Shown: positions 8,937-16,817 of the stretch, one piece after another
Position numbering within the stretch: the first letter of the stretch is position 1
How the letters are laid out: each line of letters starts with the position of its first letter
DNA from: Planctomycetaceae bacterium
Lineage (GTDB): Bacteria; Planctomycetota; Phycisphaerae; SM23-33
Direction: 5' to 3'
NCBI GenBank assembly: GCA_021371965.1
Contig: JAJFVE010000079.1
Span: 1-28,595 of the forward strand
DNA: 28,595 bases
Made by a program: the position numbers and the translations under genes
The notes under the pieces: model-generated
The model's input: only the letters and a program-made list of their open reading frames with translations
What the model was told of the DNA's origin: nothing
The model's database searches: none

Positions 8937-9067
8937 ACGATAGACTCCTGATACCACCAGGAAAGGTCCGGCGTGTCCGATAAACCGGCGTTCGACGGCT
9001 ATTGTATCGGCCAATCGAACCCGTTTCCATCTGTATTTGCATCATGGCGCAGGCTCCGGGCTCTAGG

Positions 9068-9120
9068 GTGGCACAGGCTTTCCAGCCTGTGGCCGTCACA
9101 GCCTGGAAAGGCTGTGCCAC
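9068..9120. repeat. 24-bp-arm inverted repeat between ackA and the LysM gene
   Basis: The left arm (9068-9091) and right arm (9097-9120) match as inverted copies at 22 of 24 positions, around the 5-nt loop GCCGT. The right arm reaches the last base of the ackA stop codon. It could fold into a long hairpin in the ackA transcript, but no T-run follows on the minus strand, so it is not a classical intrinsic terminator. Palindromes with this core (GGCACAG, TTTCCAG, CTGTG) look like a dispersed planctomycete repeat; this is from memory, not from comparison. Confidence 0.65.
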
Positions 9121-10319
9121 TATTTGCCCGCCAGCGATGCGGTGTCCCGCGCGATCATCAGTTCCTCATTGGTCGGCACGACCCAGACCGGCACGCGCGA
9201 GGCGTCGGCGGTGATGGCGCCGGCCTTGCCGCCGCGGGTCTGCTCGTTTCGCCGGTCGTCGGCCACCACGCCCAGCCGCGCCAGGCTCTGGCAGATCCGC
9301 CGCCTGATGGGCAGCGAGTTTTCGCCGATGCCGCCGGTCAGCACCACCGCATCGAGTCCAGGCAGGATCGCGTGGTAGGCGCCGATGTACTTGACGATAC
9401 GATAGACGAACACCTGGACGGCCAGTTCCGCATTTTTGTCGCCGGCGGCGACCTGTTCCAGCAGGTCTCGCATGTCGCTGAGCTTGCCCGAAAGCCCCAG
9501 CAGGCCCGAGCGGCTGTTGAGCGTCTTGTCGATCTCGGCCGGCGTCGCCCCCTCGCGCTGCATGTACAGCACGACGGCCGGGTCGATGTCGCCGCTGCGC
9601 GTGCCCATCACCAGCCCCTCCAGCGGCGTCATGCCCATCGAGTGATCGATCGCCTTGCCGGCGGCCACCGCCGTCATCGAGCACCCGTTGCCCAGGTGCA
9701 CGGTGATGAGGTTGACCGCGTCGAGGCTCTTGCCCAGGATCTCGGCGCTGCGCTGCGTGACGAAGCGGTGGCTGGTCCCATGGAAGCCGTATCGGCGCAC
9801 GTGATGCTCTGTGTACCACTCGGTCGGAACGGCGTAGCGGTACGCCACCGGCGGCAACGTCGCCAGAAACGCCGTGTCGAAAACCGCCACGTGTGGCACG
9901 TGGGGGATGACGGCCATGGCGCTCTCGATGCCCGACAGGTTCGCCGGGTTGTGCAGCGGGGCCAGGCGGGCATTGTCCTTGATGATGTCGATGACGCGCT
10001 GGTCGATGACAGCCGAGCCGGAAATAGCCTCGCCGCCGTGCACCACGCGGTGTCCGACGCCTTCGATCTCGCGGATGCTCGACAGGACCCCGGTCTCCTT
10101 GTCCAGCAGGGTCTCGACGACCAAAGCCAGGGCGGCCGAGTGGTTGGGGGCCTTGACTTCCTTCTGCCAGCGGTCCCCATTTCCCTTGGCGTGCGTGAGC
10201 TTGGCGCCGTCCTGCCCCACCCGCTCGACGATTCCCTTGGCCAGAACCGACTCGGTGGCCATGCTGAACAACTGGTACTTGATCGAACTACTGCCGCAAT
10301 TAACAACGAAAACCTTCAT
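9120..10319 (-). CDS. ackA: Acetate kinase
   Basis: This 399-residue protein is of standard acetate kinase length. It reversibly converts acetate and ATP to acetyl phosphate and ADP in the cytosol, feeding the Pta-AckA pathway for energy recovery or acetate use. Seen in the sequence: the N-terminal VVNCGSSSIKYQLF phosphate-binding strand, EGVGHRVVHGGE, FDTAFLATLPP, the RRYGFHGTSH motif, TVHLGNGCSMTAV, DPAVVLYM and a late VVLTGGIGENS motif. The start is supported by AGAGGA 6 nt upstream and by the usual MKVFVVN beginning. Phosphotransacetylase is not adjacent, which is common. A likely promoter lies just upstream, separating it from the potassium-uptake operon that ends 87 bp before. Its product acetyl phosphate can phosphorylate response regulators, a possible but unproven link to the nearby two-component genes. 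Confidence 0.97.
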   Translation of the reverse strand: MKVFVVNCGSSSIKYQLFSMATESVLAKGIVERVGQDGAKLTHAKGNGDRWQKEVKAPNHSAALALVVETLLDKETGVLSSIREIEGVGHRVVHGGEAISGSAVIDQRVIDIIKDNARLAPLHNPANLSGIESAMAVIPHVPHVAVFDTAFLATLPPVAYRYAVPTEWYTEHHVRRYGFHGTSHRFVTQRSAEILGKSLDAVNLITVHLGNGCSMTAVAAGKAIDHSMGMTPLEGLVMGTRSGDIDPAVVLYMQREGATPAEIDKTLNSRSGLLGLSGKLSDMRDLLEQVAAGDKNAELAVQVFVYRIVKYIGAYHAILPGLDAVVLTGGIGENSLPIRRRICQSLARLGVVADDRRNEQTRGGKAGAITADASRVPVWVVPTNEELMIARDTASLAGK

Positions 10320-10345
10320 GTCTTTCCTCTCGCAATAAAGTCAGT

Positions 10346-10374
10346 GTCCTACTGGTTGGCAGGGGCAGTGTCAA
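10346..10374 (-). promoter_or_regulatory. Possible ackA promoter
   Basis: On the minus strand a perfect TTGACA (10369-10374) is followed after 17 nt by TAGGAC (10346-10351), a weak -10 with three matches to TATAAT. It lies in the 87-bp gap upstream of ackA. The -35 and spacing are good; the -10 is the weak point. Confidence 0.35.
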
Positions 10375-10406
10375 TCGTCAAGTTCTCGTTTGTCAGCACG
10401 AAAGCC

Positions 10407-11882
10407 TCAATCTTCAACACTGATCATCCCCCTGGCGTCTCGAATCAGCTTGATCGCGCTGATGAAGACGACGAAGAACTCCAAACGCCCCAGGAGCATT
10501 CCGACAGTCTCGGCCCAGAGGACGCCTGCGGGCGCGGCCGCCGAGGTGACGCCCACCGACAGCCCGACGGTGCCGACGGCGGAGGCGTACTCGAAGAGCG
10601 ACTCCTTGAGCCCATATCCGTGCGCGGCAAGAATCGCCGCCCCGATAACATACGTAAGCAAATAGAGGAAGACGAAAACCCCGAGTTGACGGAAACGCCC
10701 GTCGGCGAGGAACACCTGCTGTTCCGCCTCCCATACCGGCTGTTCCGTGACGGCCCTGCGGGGCAGCAGTCCGCGGCGCATCTCCCAGATCAGGCCCTTC
10801 CACAACAGATAGACGCGGTACTGCTTGATCCCGCCGGCCGTGGAGCACGCGCCCCCGCCGACCAACATCAACACGATGAGTGTTCCCCAACCAAACGAAT
10901 TCCAGTCGCCATAGCTGACGGTAGAGAAGCCCGTGGTCGTCAGGGCCGAGATCGTTTCAAAGACCGCCACGCGGATGCTCTTGCTCAATGCCGGGTACAG
11001 ACCCCGAGCCGTGAACAGGAACACCAGCAGCGCCGAGACCGGGATCAAGACCGCCATCAGGCGCACTTCGCCGTTGCGGCAGATGGCTCGGAACTTCCCG
11101 CGCAGCAGCAGCCAGGCCGTGATGAAGTTAAGGTTTCCCATGACCATCAACACGATGAGCACGGCTTCGACAGCCGCCGAATCCCAGTACGCAATGCTCT
11201 CGACATGGTTGGAAAACCCTCCGGTAGACACCGCGGGGAAAGCCTGATTGACCGCGTCAAACCAGTTCATTCCCGCCAGGCGCAGCGCGACAATGCCTAT
11301 GGCCGCATACCCGCTGTAGATCAGGGTCACCAGTTTGGCCGATTGCCGGACGTGCGGCACAAGCTGCTCGCGCCCTTCGGCCAGAGACACCGCCGGTCCG
11401 GTCGGACCGGTAAGGGCCGACAGGGCAATGATGGCCAATCCCGCCCCGCCGGCCAATTGCATGATGCTCCGCCATAGCAGAATCATGTGGCTGGCGCCGG
11501 CGACGTCGATCACCGACAGCCCCGTTGTGGTCCAGCCGCTGACGGACTCGAACACGGCTTGAGTGAAGTTCAGCCCCGCCGACGCCATCAGCGGCCAGGC
11601 GGAGAATAAGCTCACGAGGATCCAACTCAGGAGGACGATCACGCCGCCTTCCTGGACGGATAACGCCTCGCTCCTGTGGCGCGGCCATCGCCACGCCGCA
11701 AGCCCCATGCCCCCCATAAGGACCGCCGGCATGATGAAGTTCCACGCCTGCGAGCCCTCCTGCGGCCAGACGATCAGCGCCGCCAGCGGCGTGAGCATCA
11801 GCAGTCCGCAAAGGACCAGGATCAATCCCAGGTAGGAGAGGATTGTCTGATATCGCCGTCGAAGATATCTGGTTTCTCTCAA
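10407..11882 (-). CDS. trkH: Trk/Ktr-type potassium uptake channel subunit
   Basis: This 491-residue integral membrane protein is the pore-forming subunit of a Trk-type K+ uptake system. It has four repeated M1-P-M2 units. The selectivity-filter loops are visible: GWTTTGL (about 116-122), VSTGGF (218-223), LTTTGF (314-319) and AVGTVGL (about 435-441). The third unit includes the intramembrane gate loop GGGACSTAGGIK (342-353) that in TrkH/KtrB is controlled by the cytosolic RCK ring. The C-terminus is short and ends in a basic/acidic tail. The start overlaps no gene; it is 9 bp after the trkA stop, so translation is probably coupled. It is the last gene of a five-gene operon with two RCK proteins, a response regulator and a sensor kinase. 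Confidence in family is high; ion selectivity is inferred from the filter motifs. Confidence 0.95.
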   Translation of the reverse strand: MRETRYLRRRYQTILSYLGLILVLCGLLMLTPLAALIVWPQEGSQAWNFIMPAVLMGGMGLAAWRWPRHRSEALSVQEGGVIVLLSWILVSLFSAWPLMASAGLNFTQAVFESVSGWTTTGLSVIDVAGASHMILLWRSIMQLAGGAGLAIIALSALTGPTGPAVSLAEGREQLVPHVRQSAKLVTLIYSGYAAIGIVALRLAGMNWFDAVNQAFPAVSTGGFSNHVESIAYWDSAAVEAVLIVLMVMGNLNFITAWLLLRGKFRAICRNGEVRLMAVLIPVSALLVFLFTARGLYPALSKSIRVAVFETISALTTTGFSTVSYGDWNSFGWGTLIVLMLVGGGACSTAGGIKQYRVYLLWKGLIWEMRRGLLPRRAVTEQPVWEAEQQVFLADGRFRQLGVFVFLYLLTYVIGAAILAAHGYGLKESLFEYASAVGTVGLSVGVTSAAAPAGVLWAETVGMLLGRLEFFVVFISAIKLIRDARGMISVED

Positions 11883-11891
11883 GGCTTCCTC

Positions 11892-12554
11892 TCAGTCGGA
11901 CTCGCCGGTGACGGCCTTGAGCACGGGCCCATGGTTGGACGGGAGAGTAATCAGGACGATCCGGTCGCCGGCGTGCAGTTGCGTCTCGCCGCGGGGAACG
12001 ATGGCCTCGGCATTGCGCAGGACCACCGCAATCAGGGCATCTCCGGGCAGGGACAGCTCTCGCAGCGTTTTGCCGACCACGGGGGCGTCGGTTTTCAGCC
12101 TGACTTCGGTGATGTTGACCCGGCCTTCCCCCGCGGGGATCAGGTTGGTGATTTCATCCAACGTCGTGTGCTGCTCGATGATGCTGGCGATGGTCCGCGC
12201 GGTGGAGAATGCTTTCACGCCCAGTTGCTCAAAGACCGCTTCGTTGTCCGGGTCGTTCACCAGCGCCACCGTCTGGGGCACATGATGCTGCATCGCCGCC
12301 AGCTGGCAAATGGCCAGATTATCCTGGTCACGGGGCGTGATGGCCAGCACCGCGTCGGCGCCGTACGCCCCGGCCTCTTCGAGAATCGCCGGGGCGCTGG
12401 CGTCGCCGCAGACGACGGTAAGCTTGAGGCGGCGGGCCATCTGGGTGCACTCGTCGCTGTCGGCGTTGACCAGCGTGACGTGATGCCCCTTGGCCATGAA
12501 CGTCCGGCACAAGAAGTAGACTGCTTTTCCGCCGCCGGCAATTAAGACTTTCAT
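11892..12554 (-). CDS. trkA: TrkA-type K+ uptake regulator with RCK-N and RCK-C domains
   Basis: This 220-residue cytosolic protein has an RCK-N Rossmann domain (about 1-130) and an RCK-C domain (about 140-215, including VVGKTLRELSLP and LHAGDRIVLITLP). It should assemble into a ring under TrkH and gate it according to bound nucleotide. The nucleotide loop reads GGGKAV at residues 7-12, so the third glycine of the usual G-x-G-x-x-G is absent, whereas the partner encoded just upstream keeps an intact GCGRLG. The gene starts inside the stop codon of that partner (ATGA overlap), which points to coupled, near-equal synthesis. This resembles the two-subunit TrkA of Thermotoga maritima (TM1088A/TM1088B), in which two separate RCK proteins form one ring. 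That the altered loop changes ligand preference is inference. Confidence 0.9.
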   Translation of the reverse strand: MKVLIAGGGKAVYFLCRTFMAKGHHVTLVNADSDECTQMARRLKLTVVCGDASAPAILEEAGAYGADAVLAITPRDQDNLAICQLAAMQHHVPQTVALVNDPDNEAVFEQLGVKAFSTARTIASIIEQHTTLDEITNLIPAGEGRVNITEVRLKTDAPVVGKTLRELSLPGDALIAVVLRNAEAIVPRGETQLHAGDRIVLITLPSNHGPVLKAVTGESD

Positions 12555-12985
12555 TCCTGCTCTCCCAGACTGCCGGGAATCGCGATGGTTTCCAGAAACA
12601 AGTCTCCGGCCATCGACGTCGGACAGATCGACTCGATGCCCAGTTGGCGGTAGATCGGCTTGCGGGAGGGATCGAACACCCGCGCCAGCACCCGCGCAAC
12701 GGAAAAGACTTTTCGAGCCACCTGGACCACCATCAGGTTGACGTTATCGTCCCGCGTCGTGGCGATCACCACGTCGGCCTTGTCGGCCTTGGCCTGCTTC
12801 AGCACGGCCAGTTCCGTCGCATCCCCCTGCACGCGGAAGCCGCTGAATTCGGCCGAGAGATTGCCAAAGGCTTCTTCGTCGCTGTCAACGACCACCACGG
12901 CATGGCCGGCCCGGCTGAGGTTGTTGGCCAGGTGCGAACCCAGCCTCCCGCAGCCGATAATGATGATGAACAAGTCATTGCCCAT
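12551..12985 (-). CDS. RCK-N (TrkA-N) domain protein, second TrkA subunit
   Basis: This 144-residue protein is a single RCK-N Rossmann domain with no RCK-C domain. The NAD/ATP-binding loop GCGRLG (residues 11-16) is intact, followed by VVVVDSD at the end of the second strand, a QGDAT motif and VVIATTRDDNVN. A C-terminal extension (about 120-144) may form the crossover helix seen in RCK proteins. It is encoded 2 bp after the response regulator and overlaps the next gene, trkA, by 4 bp. The most economical reading is a heteromeric RCK ring with TrkA controlling TrkH. A simple nucleotide-binding protein unrelated to transport is unlikely given the position. Confidence 0.88.
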   Translation of the reverse strand: MGNDLFIIIIGCGRLGSHLANNLSRAGHAVVVVDSDEEAFGNLSAEFSGFRVQGDATELAVLKQAKADKADVVIATTRDDNVNLMVVQVARKVFSVARVLARVFDPSRKPIYRQLGIESICPTSMAGDLFLETIAIPGSLGEQE

Positions 12986-12987
12986 GC

Positions 12988-13683
12988 CTAGCGTTCCTCT
13001 CTGGATGAGCCTTTGGAGGATCCCATGCTGATCGTTCCTCTGGGAGTCAACCCCGTCGTGCGGCTGAGGTTCTCATCGGCCGGCCTGTATGTCGGGTCCA
13101 GCGCCAGCGCGGCACGGTAGTTCTTTTGCGATTCAAGCGTCTTGCCGCTGATCTCCAGCAACACCCCGAGCAGGTTAAAAGCTTCCGGTCGCGTCGCATC
13201 GGCGGTGATCGCCTGCCGCACGTGCTCTTGCGCCGCCTCGAACTCCCGCTGGCCAATGTTCTTCTTGGCCAGTTCGATATGGTCCTCATAGCCCTGGGCG
13301 ACATCGGCGGCGATACGATCGCGGTCGAGGACGGCCGTCACCAGATCGCGAATTTCCCTGGGGACAAAGGGCTTCTGGATGAAGTCCACCGCCCCGAGTT
13401 TCATGGCCTCCACAGCCTTTTCGATGGTGCCGTGGGCGGTAATGATAATGACCTTGATGTCGGGCCTGCTCTGGCGGATCCGCCGTAACACCTCGATGCC
13501 GTCCATTCCCGGCATCTTCAGGTCTAACAGGATCAACCCGTAGCTCTTGCTCTCGATCGCCGTCAGTGCTTCTTCACCGTTGATGGCGCAATCCACCTTC
13601 AGGTCCAGCGTCTCCAGCGCCTGGGAAAGGGTCAAGCGGATATTCTTTTCGTCGTCGACAATCAGCACGGGTTTAGCGTCCAT
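12988..13683 (-). CDS. Response regulator with C-terminal TPR-like tail
   Basis: This is a 231-residue protein. The receiver domain (about 1-120) is complete: acidic pair D10/D11, phospho-acceptor D54 in LLLDLKMPGMDG, T82 in ITAHG and K104 in IQKPF. In place of a DNA-binding or AAA+ domain there is a helical tail (about 130-215) with TPR features (REFEAAQEHVRQAI, AFNLLGVLLEISG, NYRAALALDPTYRPA), ending in a serine/arginine-rich end. Output is therefore probably by protein-protein contact. The start at 13683 is chosen over 13788 because AGGAG lies 7-8 nt upstream and the receiver begins directly. It overlaps the end of the sensor-kinase gene by 11 bp, so the two are translationally linked. The gene order argues that its target is the Trk system or that the signal concerns potassium or turgor; that is inference. 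Confidence 0.9.
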   Translation of the reverse strand: MDAKPVLIVDDEKNIRLTLSQALETLDLKVDCAINGEEALTAIESKSYGLILLDLKMPGMDGIEVLRRIRQSRPDIKVIIITAHGTIEKAVEAMKLGAVDFIQKPFVPREIRDLVTAVLDRDRIAADVAQGYEDHIELAKKNIGQREFEAAQEHVRQAITADATRPEAFNLLGVLLEISGKTLESQKNYRAALALDPTYRPADENLSRTTGLTPRGTISMGSSKGSSREER

Positions 13684-15529
13684 GGCGAATCTCCTGTTCT
13701 TGCCCGGCCAAGGGCAAGGTGAATGTAAAGACGGTTCCTTTGCCGGGAGTTGAATCCAGCCAGATCGTCCCCTTGTGAGCGCGCACAATCTCTTTGCAGA
13801 TACTCAGCCCAAGGCCTGTCCCGCCGACAGTCTTGGCGCTGGCGACCTGGGCAAACTTTTCAAAGATGCGGCTCTGATACTCCAGTGGGATACCTTCCCC
13901 GTCATCTTCCACCGCCAGGTACACCCAATGCCCGCCGTGCCTGGCCGAGACGGTGATGCGGGTCCGGGCGTACCGCAGTGCGTTGCCGATCAGGTTCGTC
14001 AGCACCCAGGTGATCTTGCTGACGTCGGCCCGCACTTGCGGAATCTCCGGCGGGACATCCCCGATCAGCTCCAGGCGCTTGTTCCAGGCCTGCTCTTTGA
14101 ATACTTCCACGGCCTTGTCGACCAGCTGCGCGGGAGGGACGCGGTCGAATTCCATCTCCACCTTGCCCGCCTCGATCCTCGACAGGTCCAGCAGGTCGCT
14201 GACCATGCTCCTGAGCCGCCCCACTTCTTCCCCGGCCGCATCCAGCAACTGCCGCTGCTTTGCGTCGAGGCGGGCGGGAGCCTCCCTGAGCAATTCGATG
14301 CTCATGCCAAGACTCTGCAGTGGGGTCTTGAGTTCGTGCGAGGCCGCCATCACAAACTCGCTCTTCATTCGCTCCAGTTCCTTCATCCGCGTCACATCCC
14401 GCAGAAGCAGCACCACTCCCGAGAGCCCACCGCCATCGCCAACCACCGGCGTGATGCCGACGAGGTAGTGCCTGGGCGCCTCTTCGTCGCCAAGGGTCAG
14501 AATATCGCGGCCTTCTTCAACCTGCGGCGGGCGCCCGGATCGCGCCGTCTGCCGAACGAGGTCGAGAAGCTGCTCGTTCTTGACCACGTCGAGGAATGGC
14601 CTGTCTAAGGCCTCTTCCGGCTTGACGCCCAGGATGATCCCCGCCTGGCGGTTGATGTTGGTCAGGCAGAACTGTGAATCTACGAGCATCACGCCATCCT
14701 CGATGCTGGCCAGCACAGCGTCGCTCTTGTGTTTCTCGGTCATGATTCGCTCGACGTTGAGGCGGTGGTAACGGCCGAGTTTCTCCGCCATAACGTTGAA
14801 GTCTTCCGCCAGGTGGGCCAACTCCTCGGAGCCGCTGCCAAGCGCCCGGATGTCGTAGTCGCCTTCAGCCAGCGCCTCGGTGGCCCGTATCATCTGCCGG
14901 ATCGGTCGAACCAGCCGTTTACTCAGCAGCAGGCTGAAACCTAAACCCAATCCGATAGCCGCCGCGGCCACGACGAGCGTCGACCAGATCGCCCTTTCAG
15001 CCACCTGCGAGGCGCGCCGGCTGGCGGCAAACATGGTGCGCTGGTTGATATCACGCAGCCGCACCGCCGCGTCCCGCACCTGCGTGAACGAAGGCAGCAC
15101 GGACTCGTGATAGAATTGGCCGGCCTTGGGCGGAGCCGACTTCCTCAACTCGCGAAGTTTGGAAAAGTTGGCCAGGTATGCCGAATAGCCCGACTCAACG
15201 GAAGCGAGGATATCGGCCTCGCCGGAAATGGTGATATTGCCTTTGGCCCGGGCCATCCATTGCAGAAACTGATCCTCGTTTTCGTGAAACTGGGCCTGCC
15301 CCTCGGCGTCATAGTCGAGCATCACCAGCAACGTCGCCGAGTCTTGCCGCTCGATCGAGTCGATCATATTCTCCGCGGCCTGGATGCTTCTATAGTTCTC
15401 GCGCAGGATCGCGTCGCTGGCCTGGCCGAGATTGACCAGGTTCAGGATGGCCCACGCCAGCAACACCACGATCAGCGCCAGGCCAATACCATAACCAACC
15501 AGGATCTGTTTACGGAGGGTAGCCGCCAT
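13673..15529 (-). CDS. Membrane sensor histidine kinase (sensor, HAMP, PAS, HisKA, HATPase)
   Basis: This 618-residue kinase is anchored by two transmembrane helices (about 12-33 and 183-203) that enclose a mostly helical extracytoplasmic sensor of about 150 residues, reminiscent of the four-helix-bundle sensors of the KinB class. HAMP (about 204-257), a PAS domain (about 268-380), HisKA with the phospho-acceptor H398 in SHELKTPL, and HATPase_c follow. The N-box residues N512 and N516, the G1 box DDGEGI (542-547) and the G2 box GGTGLGL (569-575) are all intact, so the enzyme should be active. It opens a five-gene operon ending in trkH. No ribosome binding site precedes the ATG; a GATAAT box lies 9 nt upstream, suggesting a very short or absent leader. 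The stimulus is unknown; the operon suggests potassium, osmotic or envelope state. Confidence 0.92.
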   Translation of the reverse strand: MAATLRKQILVGYGIGLALIVVLLAWAILNLVNLGQASDAILRENYRSIQAAENMIDSIERQDSATLLVMLDYDAEGQAQFHENEDQFLQWMARAKGNITISGEADILASVESGYSAYLANFSKLRELRKSAPPKAGQFYHESVLPSFTQVRDAAVRLRDINQRTMFAASRRASQVAERAIWSTLVVAAAAIGLGLGFSLLLSKRLVRPIRQMIRATEALAEGDYDIRALGSGSEELAHLAEDFNVMAEKLGRYHRLNVERIMTEKHKSDAVLASIEDGVMLVDSQFCLTNINRQAGIILGVKPEEALDRPFLDVVKNEQLLDLVRQTARSGRPPQVEEGRDILTLGDEEAPRHYLVGITPVVGDGGGLSGVVLLLRDVTRMKELERMKSEFVMAASHELKTPLQSLGMSIELLREAPARLDAKQRQLLDAAGEEVGRLRSMVSDLLDLSRIEAGKVEMEFDRVPPAQLVDKAVEVFKEQAWNKRLELIGDVPPEIPQVRADVSKITWVLTNLIGNALRYARTRITVSARHGGHWVYLAVEDDGEGIPLEYQSRIFEKFAQVASAKTVGGTGLGLSICKEIVRAHKGTIWLDSTPGKGTVFTFTLPLAGQEQEIRHGR

Positions 15530-15538
15530 TATCCGGCC

Positions 15539-15566
15539 ATTATCCGATTTCCCCTTGCGAAAGCAA
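15539..15566 (-). promoter_or_regulatory. Possible promoter of the kinase-Trk operon
   Basis: On the minus strand TTGCTT (15561-15566) and GATAAT (15539-15544) are 16 nt apart. The -10 ends 9 nt before the kinase ATG, so the transcript would have almost no leader. GATAATGGC occurs twice in a row here, once as the box and once across the start codon. Confidence 0.35.
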
Positions 15567-15603
15567 TTCCCCCCTGTCCGTGCACTCTTCGACAGCGCAT
15601 ACC

Positions 15604-16656
15604 TCAGCGGTCGCTGTCTTCATGTTCCTGCCGCGGGGCGGCCGTGGCGGGCGATTCTTGCCCTACCAGCGTCACCGCCTCGCCCACGGCGGCGGCGTAG
15701 CGCCCGGTGGCGCTGACGGCCGTGCGCAGCGGCCCGGACTGGGACGCCTTGACGATCACCGTCATCTCTCGGGTCTGGCCGGGAGCCAATTGGTCCAGCC
15801 GCCAGGTGACCTGGCCGTCGGAGACCCGGCCGCCGGAGCTGGCTTCCATGAACTTGGCGTTGGTGGGCAGCAGGCTGGTGACGGTCACGCCCGAAACGGG
15901 CGTTTCGCCCGGATTGGCAACGTGCACCACGTACACGACGTTCTGCCCGACATGGCCACGCGGCGGAGCGGAAATATTCACCGCCAGGCGCGGTTCATTG
16001 CCAGCGATACGGGGCTCGTTGCCGACGGACTTGGAGCTGATGGCCGACGGTATCTCGGGTGCGGCTGTCGCCGGAGCATTCACCGGCACCAAAGCTTCCT
16101 GCGGCGAAACCTGCATGTCCAGACAGACCCCCGGCATGGCGTAGTCCACGCGCGTGCAACTCATCACGTTGCCGCCGCTGGACGAGATGCCCCGCAGGAC
16201 GAAGGTTCGAGAGGCCGAGGCGTCCAGCGTCCCGACATTCCACTTCACCGTGTTGCCGGTGCGCGTCGCCCCGGCCGTGGCGCCGGACAGATCGAACTGA
16301 TCGGGCAGCGTTTCCTGGATGACCACGTCCTGCAGCGGCGCCTGCGTCAGGTTGGTCACCTCGATGCGGTACGTGAATGTGGAGGACGCCTCAATGCTTC
16401 GCGGGGCGGTCTTGCGGACCTCGATCACCGCGCATGAGCGGTCGCCTGAGGGCAGGAAACGCGACACCGACAGGTCGCACGACGGCTGCGTCGTCGGCGA
16501 GGGCAGGCCCGAAACACGGACCGCCGCCGGCTGCGTGGTCGCAAAGGTCGGGCTGGTGCTGTAGCTGGACTGCGACGGGAAACACGTGTCGCAACCGGAC
16601 AAAACGGACACCGCGGCCAGCAGTGCCAACGCGCAGGCAAACATGGAGCGATTCAT
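15604..16656 (-). CDS. Lipoprotein with two DUF11 (conserved repeat) domains
   Basis: This 350-residue predicted lipoprotein has a signal peptide ending in LSGC, with Cys22 as the lipidated residue, followed by a low-complexity serine/threonine/proline stretch. Two DUF11-type immunoglobulin-like domains follow, at about 78-172 (FTYRIEVTNLTQAPLQDVVI, then LP) and about 228-320 (NVVYVVHVANPGETPVSGVTV, then LLPTNAKF). Such domains occur in large bacterial surface proteins and in the cysteine-rich chlamydial protein OmcB; here they probably serve structural or adhesive roles at the outer membrane. The start is supported by AGGGGG about 8 nt upstream, and a TATAGT box lies about 40 nt further up. 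It is upstream of the kinase operon by 74 bp on the same strand. Partner and exact function are unknown. Confidence 0.85.
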   Translation of the reverse strand: MNRSMFACALALLAAVSVLSGCDTCFPSQSSYSTSPTFATTQPAAVRVSGLPSPTTQPSCDLSVSRFLPSGDRSCAVIEVRKTAPRSIEASSTFTYRIEVTNLTQAPLQDVVIQETLPDQFDLSGATAGATRTGNTVKWNVGTLDASASRTFVLRGISSSGGNVMSCTRVDYAMPGVCLDMQVSPQEALVPVNAPATAAPEIPSAISSKSVGNEPRIAGNEPRLAVNISAPPRGHVGQNVVYVVHVANPGETPVSGVTVTSLLPTNAKFMEASSGGRVSDGQVTWRLDQLAPGQTREMTVIVKASQSGPLRTAVSATGRYAAAVGEAVTLVGQESPATAAPRQEHEDSDR

Positions 16657-16817
16657 CGTCGGTCCCCCTCTTCGATAGTAGTTCTCTCGCCTTTACTATA
16701 TGCCACGTCGGCGCCGCGGCCGGTGTAAATCTTATTCAGCGCGATCCCTTTGCAGGGGGCGGGGGAAGAACAGCGCTGCGCCTCCGCCGCGACTGTTTCC
16801 CCGCAACCAGGCGCGCG

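Noticed and set aside
5721..8951. Very long plus-strand open frame (over 1000 codons) spanning the FlgI-like and LysM genes.
   Set aside because: It is antisense to two well-supported genes, crosses their intergenic gap, is rich in Arg/Gly/His, has no domain and no ribosome binding site. GC-rich codon use on the true strand produces such shadows.
9068..9120. Intrinsic terminator of ackA.
   Set aside because: The stem is strong, but no T-run follows on the minus strand; it is listed as a repeat instead.
8973..11477. 834-codon plus-strand open frame over ackA and trkH.
   Set aside because: Antisense to two secure genes with clear family motifs; composition is Arg/His/Gln-rich without any motif.
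9120..15529. Functional link of acetate kinase to the nearby two-component system through acetyl phosphate.
   Set aside because: Gene proximity is the only evidence, and ackA seems to have its own promoter; retained only as a remark in the gene entry.
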